Below are positions 3,824 through 7,249 of a stretch of DNA of 7,249 bases, one piece after another. The stretch comes from Planctomycetota bacterium (lineage in GTDB: Bacteria; Planctomycetota; Planctomycetia; Pirellulales; Thermoguttaceae), in contig JAHIKV010000179.1 of assembly GCA_018897395.1 (NCBI GenBank), positions 1 to 7,249 on the forward strand, read 5' to 3'. Made by a program: the position numbers and the translations under genes. The number at the start of each line of letters is the position of its first letter. The stretch's first letter is position 1. The notes below the pieces were generated by a model. It had not been told where the DNA came from. It was given only the letters and a program-made list of their open reading frames with translations, and did no database searches.

Positions 3824-3895
3824 CTCTTGGCCGGTCGCATTGTACCCCGTGCCAATGATCTGCCCCTGGTCGTTGATGCCGATGGCAGGGTAAGG
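3824..3895 (-). pseudogene. HAF-repeat extracellular protein relic
   Basis: The minus strand encodes PYPAIGINDQGQIIGTGYNA followed by TGQE. The 'AxGINDxGQIxGxxxNxxGQ' pattern is the HAF extracellular repeat, often found in secreted proteins with PEP-CTERM signals. Only one repeat unit remains, with no start or stop, truncated at the REP-like hairpin on one side and at the plus-strand promoter on the other. It is a single motif in a short fragment, so the call is moderate. Confidence 0.6.
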
Positions 3896-3901
3896 TATAA
3901 T
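3873..3901 (+). promoter_or_regulatory. Promoter of the AF2212-type antitoxin operon
   Basis: TTGATG (3873-3878) is followed after exactly 17 nt by TATAAT (3896-3901). The -35 lies inside the HAF relic. The leader (about 3908-3938) overlaps an inverted repeat, TGCGGG (3901-3906) with CCCGCA (3920-3925), just before the GGAGG ribosome binding site at 3926-3930; it may be an operator or a leader hairpin. Confidence 0.6.
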
Positions 3902-3938
3902 GCGGGAGAGGTTGCGGTTCCCGCAGGAGGCAAAAGAC

Positions 3939-4274
3939 ATGGTTTATCGAGGCCACGTGGAAAACGGTATGATTCGGCTTGAGGATGCGCCGATACTGCC
4001 CGAAGGGGTCGAGGCCGAGGTGCGTCTGCTCACGGAAGGCGAGCCTTGGGAGGAAGAGGAAAAGATTCCCGGCGTTTGCGAAGAGATAAGGGACTTTATA
4101 GGTAAGGCGGAAGGGTTGCCGCCGGACGCTTCCATCAACCTCGACACGAATGCGCCAACGATCGAAGAGAAGTTGCGCGCCATTGTAGCGGATGTTCCCC
4201 AAGAGGAATGGGACCGGCTACCGGCGGACCTGAGCGAGCATCTGGACCACTACATCTACGGGACGCCCAAATAA
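3939..4274 (+). CDS. AF2212-like (DUF104-type) antitoxin
   Basis: This encodes 111 residues. MVYRGHVENGMIRLEDAPILPEGVEAEVRLL (1-31) matches the N-terminal pattern of the AF2212/DUF104 antitoxin family, 'xYxGxVxNGxIxLxDxxxLPEGxxVxV'. The C-terminal part (EEKLRAIVADVPQEEWDRLP and ADLSEHLDHYIYGTPK) would bind a PIN toxin. The ATG at 3939 follows GGAGG by 8 nt. The TAA overlaps the next ATG by one base (TAATG). It is the only plus-strand operon seen and faces the FitAB-type pair. Its partner is truncated, so this is probably an orphan antitoxin. Confidence 0.8.
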   Translation: MVYRGHVENGMIRLEDAPILPEGVEAEVRLLTEGEPWEEEEKIPGVCEEIRDFIGKAEGLPPDASINLDTNAPTIEEKLRAIVADVPQEEWDRLPADLSEHLDHYIYGTPK

Positions 4275-4417
4275 TGCGCAAGGTGTTCGCCGACACGCTT
4301 TACTGGATAGCGACCGTCAAGCCGAACGATCCCTATGAGGCGGCGGTGCAGGTCGTTGGAGTCCACCACGAATTGGAGTACCGGTTCCCGTTCAAAAAAC
4401 GTCCTGAAGGCGAATGA
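4274..4417 (+). pseudogene. Truncated PIN-domain toxin
   Basis: The frame reads MRKVFADTLYWIATVKPNDP (the PIN N-terminus with its first acidic residue, D7) and continues YEAAVQ. It then leaves PIN-like sequence and ends at TGA after 47 residues. Full PIN toxins of this type are roughly 130-160 residues; the later acidic residues needed for Mg2+ binding and RNA cleavage are absent. The last 26 bp overlap the 3' end of the opposite-strand PIN gene (4392-4814), which suggests the toxin lost its 3' part when the neighbouring pair arrived or a deletion joined them. A short expressed peptide cannot be excluded. Confidence 0.75.
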
Positions 4418-4814
4418 CGTAGTCAGCCCACGGACCGTTGGCAAGGCCGTTGACAAGCCGCTCGTCCGCCGTCACCATCCGACCGCTCAACTGCACCGCC
4501 AAGGCGAGATACATGCAGTCGTAAACGGTGCGACCGGCACGGTCGGCCAAGTCAAAGGCGGCGGCGACCAGCGAGGCATCGGTATGTCGAGCAAGCGGCA
4601 AGCCCGGCAACTGGCTCAAAAACTGGTCTGCCTGGGGACGGCCCAACAGCCCTTGACGAACCTTCTTCCATAAAATGTTCGCCAGCTCGATCTCGAAGAA
4701 GGAGGGCACATGAAGTTGATGCTCCGACGACTGGAGACGAACCGCCTCGGTGGAAAGCGGCTCGGGCAACATCCACTTCACCGCCACGCCGGCATCGACG
4801 ACAAAGACGCTCAT
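4392..4814 (-). CDS. VapC/FitB-type PIN-domain ribonuclease toxin
   Basis: This encodes 140 residues, full length for the family. The PIN acidic residues are all visible: D7 in FVVDAGVAVKW, E43 in FFEIELANILW, D99 in VYDCMYLALA, and D117 in VTADERL. They would coordinate Mg2+ for cleavage of RNA, often tRNA, in the cytosol. The ATG (4814-4812) overlaps the upstream antitoxin stop by 4 bp (ATGA), and GGGAGGA lies about 9 nt upstream. The gene ends inside the 3' end of the truncated plus-strand PIN gene. It is the best-preserved TA pair in the window and likely functional. Confidence 0.88.
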   Translation of the reverse strand: MSVFVVDAGVAVKWMLPEPLSTEAVRLQSSEHQLHVPSFFEIELANILWKKVRQGLLGRPQADQFLSQLPGLPLARHTDASLVAAAFDLADRAGRTVYDCMYLALAVQLSGRMVTADERLVNGLANGPWADYVIRLQDVF

Positions 4815-5050
4815 CGGTCGCGGTCCTCCCGCAGCAGCGGAGTGCTATCGGGAAATTCCCGCCCAGAGCGAGCTAGATCTTCCCGCATGACGTTGATGGC
4901 GCTCCAGGGGTCGGCCAATACAGGCGATTGCAGTGCGCCGGCAAGGATCGCTTTGGCTTCGACCTCAACGCTTTGGGCATGATGAACCGCCCGCTCACGA
5001 AGGCGTTTCAAGGTTCCATCGTCAATATCGGGGATCACGAGTTGAGGCAT
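4811..5050 (-). CDS. FitA-like ribbon-helix-helix antitoxin
   Basis: This encodes 79 residues starting MPQLVIPDIDDGTLKRLRER. The pattern, a short strand, then 'DDGTLKRLRERAxxHxxSVEVEAKAIL', is the FitA/Arc-type ribbon-helix-helix domain that binds operator DNA as a dimer. The C-terminal 40 residues (DPWSAINVMREDLARSGREF) would fold over the PIN toxin. AAGGAG with 6 nt spacing fixes the start at 5050; a TTG 15 nt further upstream is a less likely start because it would precede that site. Upstream only a weak TATAGA (5078-5073) was seen, so the promoter is not assigned. From 5051 to 5194 I see no gene, only a small CCCCC/GGGGG hairpin at 5147-5162. Confidence 0.85.
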   Translation of the reverse strand: MPQLVIPDIDDGTLKRLRERAVHHAQSVEVEAKAILAGALQSPVLADPWSAINVMREDLARSGREFPDSTPLLREDRDR

Positions 5051-5194
5051 ATCATGCTCCTTCAAGGGAAACGTCTATAGGGTCAAGATACGCGACAAAC
5101 GGCCGCCCCGCAAGACCGGGAAGCCCTGCCGCGACTTTCCGTGGTTCCCCCGCGCAAGGGGGTCGCTAGGGAAAGAAGGTCAGGGGCAGACATC

Positions 5195-5296
5195 TTTGGA
5201 GTGCGGCAATTCATTGCCGCTTTTCTTGTGTGGCAGCGTTGGGCGATGGTTCCCGCCCTCTCCACGGAAAGCGGCGATGAATCGCCGCACTCCAAA
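5195..5296. repeat. Inverted pair of GGAGTGCGGC hairpins
   Basis: The arm 5195-5225 (TTTGGAGTGCGGCAATTCAT then TGCCGCTTTTC) is an inverted copy of 5267-5296, with a 41-nt middle part. Each arm is itself a hairpin: GCGGCAA-ttca-TTGCCGC and GCGGCGA-tgaa-TCGCCGC. The arms differ by an A-T pair against a G-C pair, a compensatory change that keeps both stems. It is a second double-hairpin family with the same logic as the 59-bp element. It abuts the terminator at 5298 and encodes no convincing protein. Confidence 0.82.
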
Positions 5297-5297
5297 C

Positions 5298-5326
5298 AAA
5301 AAAAGGGCCGCCCGCGTGGGAGGCCC
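5298..5326 (-). terminator. Intrinsic terminator of the PEP-CTERM gene
   Basis: On the minus strand GGGCCTCCC-acgc-GGGCGGCCC, a stem with one mismatch, is followed by seven T. The approach sequence (CCGTAAAC..., then CCGAGAGCC) matches that after palindrome copies 1 and 3, so this gene end has the same downstream region but without the palindrome. Confidence 0.8.
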
Positions 5327-5350
5327 TTTGATTGGCTCTCGGATCGTAGT

Positions 5351-5467
5351 TTACGGTCTCAGGCAGGCCCGTCTCCGCCGCCGCCAAACCCTCATCCCCA
5401 ACCAGCTTCCGGCGCCAAGCAAGCACCACACCAGCACGCTGGCCGGCTCGGGGATGGGCTCGCCAAT
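5351..5467 (-). pseudogene. Detached PEP-CTERM sorting domain, in frame behind a TGA
   Basis: Reading on in the frame of the 5468-6040 gene after its TGA gives IGEPIPEPASVLVWCLLGAG then SWLGMRVWRRRRRACLRP and TAA (5353-5351). It holds every part of the signal: the PEP triplet, a hydrophobic membrane segment of about 19 residues and an arginine cluster. Exosortase-type enzymes recognise such domains and release or relocate the protein at the envelope. It has no start codon and can be made only if the TGA is read through or is a sequencing error. Confidence 0.85.
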
Positions 5468-6040
5468 TCACGCACTGTCGCCGTTTTCGCCCCCCACACT
5501 CAACACATGTGCCGCCGACCTGTAAGCGCCTTGGCCGCCTCCACCAACACTAAAGAAATCAAACGAATTTTCCGTAATACCTGTGCCAGTAATCGTGAAT
5601 TCAGCCCAATCGTTGCCGCCGAATCGGCCCGAAGCGACGCCGGTCGTGGCGAACGCGAACCAGATGTCGTAGTAGCCATCACCGTCCGCCTTGTAGGCAT
5701 CTTCTCCGCGTGAAATAGATGGGGCGGTTGCGCCGGAAATTGTGCCCGGCGTGATCGTCAAGACGGACGGATCTAAGGACGGATCGAAGTTGAAATACCA
5801 GCCCTTAACACCTTCTGTACCGAACGAAGGATCAAGCCGCGACTGCAAAACCAACTCGACCGTTCCCGTTCCCGTAGTCGTGAAGGTCGCCGTCAGCCAG
5901 GGAGGAGCGGTTCCCCACGCTACGGCAGCGCTATCGGGGAAGGGTGTGCCCAAATCGAACGTGACCGACGCATTAGCGCGCCAGGCTCCCAAGGTCAAAA
6001 CGCACAGAAACCCGATTCCGACGATCAGTTTCGCTCTCAT
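5468..6040 (-). CDS. PEP-CTERM-type secreted protein, stopped before its sorting signal
   Basis: This encodes 190 residues ending at TGA (5470-5468). The N-terminus, MRAKLIVGIGFLCVLTLGAW followed by RANA, is a clear Sec signal peptide, with cleavage probably after ANA (residue 24). The mature part is rich in Thr, Gly, Ser and aromatic residues (TATFTTTGTGTVELVLQSRL; DGYYDIWFAFATTG), a beta-rich extracellular domain common in planctomycete PEP-CTERM proteins of unknown function. The sorting signal lies in the same frame directly after the TGA. As written, the product would be exported but not anchored. TGG, CGA or GGA could each give TGA by one base change. No convincing promoter was found; palindrome copy 4 lies about 60 bp upstream. 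Confidence 0.82.
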   Translation of the reverse strand: MRAKLIVGIGFLCVLTLGAWRANASVTFDLGTPFPDSAAVAWGTAPPWLTATFTTTGTGTVELVLQSRLDPSFGTEGVKGWYFNFDPSLDPSVLTITPGTISGATAPSISRGEDAYKADGDGYYDIWFAFATTGVASGRFGGNDWAEFTITGTGITENSFDFFSVGGGGQGAYRSAAHVLSVGGENGDSA

Positions 6041-6097
6041 GTTTGCTCGATTTTGGTTGCGTTTGCCTCGCCGTCGTCATTGTGTCAATACTACGCT

Positions 6098-6156
6098 GTT
6101 GGGGTGGCAGTTGCACTGCCACCCCGCAGGGGCGACAGTGCAACCGTCGCCCCAAC
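6098..6156. repeat. 59-bp double-hairpin palindrome, copy 4
   Basis: The first hairpin is perfect, with loop TGC; the second has the same A-C mismatch as copy 1 (ACCGTCGCCCC). It follows the PEP-CTERM tail at 6165-6203 on the minus strand after GCGATTTC. Here no terminator follows; instead the signal-peptide end of the PEP-CTERM gene (6040) comes about 60 bp later. Confidence 0.92.
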
Positions 6157-6164
6157 GAAATCGC

Positions 6165-6203
6165 TCAGCGGGTGATGATCTCGCGGATCGCCTGGCGGCT
6201 TTC
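6165..6203 (-). pseudogene. Orphan PEP-CTERM C-terminal tail, copy 4 (short)
   Basis: The minus strand encodes ESRQAIREIITR and TGA (6167-6165), matching the last 12 residues of the tails at 392-451, 1962-2021 and 2844-2903. The GRQPW part is lost. It lies 26 nt after the stop of the 64-residue gene at 6230-6424. Confidence 0.65.
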
Positions 6204-6229
6204 CATTCCCCCCTTTCCCAATTACACAG

Positions 6230-6424
6230 TCACCGTCTCGTCTTACCTTCATTTTCCACCCGGCGAGAACGCACCACCGTGATCTGGTCAACCACGCGCG
6301 ACTGGTAGTTGGCCTGCACTTCGCGGAGGTGCTCGTAGTAGGCGCGGAGATCGTGCCCGAACCGTTCGCTTAACTCGCAGCGGCGTTTTCGCACTTCCTC
6401 GACGATGGGGCTGTCGGCGCTCAT
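6230..6424 (-). CDS. Small protein paired with a PIN toxin (putative antitoxin)
   Basis: This encodes 64 residues from MSADSPIVEEVRKRRCELSE. GGGAGGAG about 5 nt upstream of the ATG at 6424 and the ATGA overlap with the PIN stop fix this start; a start 15 nt further upstream is less likely. The protein is almost all charged helix (EEVRKRRCELSERFGHDLRA, YYEHLREVQANYQSRVV), ending in a short strand (QITVVRS). I know such proteins only as companions of this PIN subfamily. The toxin-first order is unusual for VapBC. It has no recognisable DNA-binding motif, so any repression would need the pair or another factor. A PEP-CTERM tail and palindrome follow. Confidence 0.72.
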   Translation of the reverse strand: MSADSPIVEEVRKRRCELSERFGHDLRAYYEHLREVQANYQSRVVDQITVVRSRRVENEGKTRR

Positions 6425-6897
6425 GTCGGCTCCTCCCAAGGGTAAAGCTGGTACGGCGTGATCAACCGCGGCGTACTCAGACCCATTCGTTCGTTCAACT
6501 CCTCAAGACGCCGAGCCTTGTTCGCGTTGGCAAGATGCCGGCAGTTCCACGTGAGCAAATAGTCCAGGCGATAACAGGCGGCCAAGGCCACGTGCAGGGC
6601 GTCGGCTGCCGGATTGATCGGCATCAGCCCGCGCTGGCGGTAGACGTCGGCAACGTCCAACACTTCCCGGTTCACGTCCAACAGCGACAGGTCCACGACC
6701 AATGCCAGGCAGTCGTCTTGGGTTGGGTAGTCGCCCGCCGAAAGCTCTTCCAAAACAATCGCCGAAATGAAGCACTCGTACGCCTCCCGCTCCTGGTCCC
6801 ACCACTCGCGCGTTCGGGCAATGTCGGCCGCCAATTCGGGGCGGTCGTCACAGTAGTACGACGGGATCGTTGTCTCAATGTAGATCAGCGGCCTCAT
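6421..6897 (-). CDS. PIN-domain ribonuclease toxin, YIETTIPS subfamily
   Basis: This encodes 158 residues. MRPLIYIETTIPSYYCDDRP shows the PIN first strand with Glu (E8) in place of the usual Asp, a feature of this subfamily; later acidic positions are E50/E51 in IVLEEL and D99 in PAADALHVALA, followed by LLTWNCRHLAN (114-124) near the C-terminal catalytic strand. It should be a cytosolic Mg2+-dependent RNase. The frame stays open upstream into the palindrome array, but the conserved start is the ATG at 6897. A TATAAT ends 6 nt before that ATG and no ribosome binding site is present, so the mRNA may be leaderless. The downstream small gene overlaps by 4 bp. Confidence 0.84.
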   Translation of the reverse strand: MRPLIYIETTIPSYYCDDRPELAADIARTREWWDQEREAYECFISAIVLEELSAGDYPTQDDCLALVVDLSLLDVNREVLDVADVYRQRGLMPINPAADALHVALAACYRLDYLLTWNCRHLANANKARRLEELNERMGLSTPRLITPYQLYPWEEPT

Positions 6898-6903
6898 GTC
6901 ACA

Positions 6904-6924
6904 ATTATAGCTGGAATATTCCAG
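6904..6924 (-). promoter_or_regulatory. Leaderless-type promoter with a palindromic operator
   Basis: TATAAT (minus strand, 6909-6904) stands 6 nt before the PIN ATG, so transcription would begin at or beside the A of the start codon. Directly upstream is the perfect 14-bp palindrome CTGGAATATTCCAG (6911-6924), in the -10/-35 spacer. No good -35 hexamer was seen. A repressor dimer on the palindrome would block polymerase. Confidence 0.58.
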
Positions 6925-6952
6925 CGAGAATACTACCCGGAAGACGGGAAAC

Positions 6953-6980
6953 AAAAAGAGCCGCCGGGGGGCGGCGGCCC
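6953..6980 (-). terminator. Intrinsic terminator after the palindrome array
   Basis: On the minus strand GGGCCGCCG-cccccc-GGCGGCTC forms a GC stem (8-9 bp, one G-T pair) followed by TTTTT. It separates the array, and whatever gene lies beyond the right edge, from the PIN operon promoter. Confidence 0.75.
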
Positions 6981-6995
6981 TGGATTGGTCGAGCC

Positions 6996-7249
6996 GTTGG
7001 GGTGGCAGTTGTACTGCCACCCCGCAGGGGCGACAGTGCAACTGTCGCCCCAACGAAATCGACCGTTGGGGTGGCAGTTGTACTGCCACCCCGCAGGGGC
7101 GACAGTGCAACTGTCGCCCCAACGAAATCGGCCGTTGGGGTGGCAGTTGTACTGCCACCCCGCAGGGGCGACAGTGCAACTGTCGCCCCAACGAAATCGA
7201 CCGTTGGGGTGGCAGTTGTACTGCCACCCCGCAGGGGCGACAGTGCAAC
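6996..7249. repeat. Tandem array of the 59-bp palindrome, period 69 bp
   Basis: Complete units lie at 6996-7054, 7065-7123 and 7134-7192, and a fourth begins at 7203 and is cut by the window edge after 47 bases. Units are separated by the 10-bp spacer GAAATCGACC (GAAATCGGCC once). The units seen are identical over the palindrome, which indicates recent amplification. Because 69 is divisible by 3, frames stay open through the array on both strands, giving false Cys/Pro/Gly-rich 23-residue repeats; these are not taken as genes. The spacer equals the sequence that joins the palindrome to PEP-CTERM tails elsewhere. Confidence 0.95.

Noticed and set aside
3801..4202. A minus-strand frame of 133 residues opposite the AF2212 antitoxin
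   Set aside because: It is antisense to a gene with clear family motifs and a ribosome binding site, and it has none itself. The HAF relic in this area is in a different frame.
5468..5470. UGA read as an amino acid across the genome
   Set aside because: Several apparently intact genes here (FitA-like antitoxin, PIN, XRE, ParE-type antitoxin) end at TGA with correctly placed overlaps, so UGA is an ordinary stop. A local mutation or readthrough is more likely.
5141..5713. A plus-strand frame of 190 residues across 5141-5713
   Set aside because: It spans an inverted-repeat pair, a terminator and the antisense of the PEP-CTERM gene, with low-complexity Arg/Pro/His content and no start signal.
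6421..7248. A 275-residue reading frame fusing the tandem array to the PIN toxin, with 23-residue Cys/Pro-rich repeats
   Set aside because: The frame stays open only because 69 bp is a multiple of three and the palindrome happens to lack stops. The PIN family start is at 6897, a promoter lies at 6904-6909 and a terminator at 6953-6980 separates the two.
6996..7249. CRISPR array
   Set aside because: The 10-bp intervals are constant rather than unique spacers, the repeat is a double hairpin of 59 bp, and no cas gene is near.

Overview
The window looks like accessory chromosomal DNA from a GC-rich member of the Planctomycetota, probably Pirellulales-like. This is inferred from PEP-CTERM/exosortase sorting signals, a HAF-repeat gene relic, many small toxin-antitoxin (TA) type gene pairs, and abundant palindromic repeats. 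No rRNA, tRNA, CRISPR array or intact transposase was seen. Most genes lie on the minus strand, so transcription mainly runs from high to low coordinates.

Layout, left to right: (1) 1-60, the start of a probable antitoxin gene leaving the window, with a promoter repeat behind it. (2) 264-970, a terminator, a 59-bp double-hairpin palindrome, an orphan PEP-CTERM tail and a two-gene unit of unknown function whose genes overlap by 53 bp. (3) 1115-1767, a PEP-CTERM relic with terminator, a REP-like hairpin, a frameshifted ParE/RelE relic and its intact antitoxin. (4) 1834-2684, terminator, palindrome, PEP-CTERM tail and a BrnT-like toxin/XRE antitoxin pair. (5) 2713-3743, terminator, palindrome, PEP-CTERM relic and a small protein/retropepsin-like protease pair driven by a second copy of the promoter repeat. 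(6) 3754-4417, a REP-like hairpin, a HAF relic and the only plus-strand operon: an AF2212-type antitoxin with a truncated PIN toxin. (7) 4392-5050, an intact FitAB/VapBC-type pair. (8) 5195-6040, a second type of double hairpin, a terminator and a PEP-CTERM secreted-protein gene split by an in-frame TGA just before its sorting signal. (9) 6098-6924, palindrome, PEP-CTERM tail and a PIN-toxin/small-protein pair with a leaderless-looking promoter. (10) 6953-7249, a terminator and a 69-bp-period tandem array of the palindrome that runs off the window.

The main theme is modular. Five of the six minus-strand two-gene units (the ParE unit with a broken toxin) are followed directly by the decayed 3' end of a PEP-CTERM gene, usually with the 59-bp double hairpin at a fixed position after the stop codon and an intrinsic terminator beyond. 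The same peptide, GRQPW(S/A)xENRxAIHxxIxR-stop, recurs with synonymous codon differences. The two hairpins of the palindrome differ from each other by paired, compensatory changes. The region therefore looks like a graveyard and landing zone in which TA-like cassettes have repeatedly come to sit on PEP-CTERM gene 3' ends. Whether that reflects a mechanism (recombination at the shared 3' ends or palindromes) or passive accumulation cannot be settled from one window.

All functional names rest on motif recognition by eye; no database search was possible.
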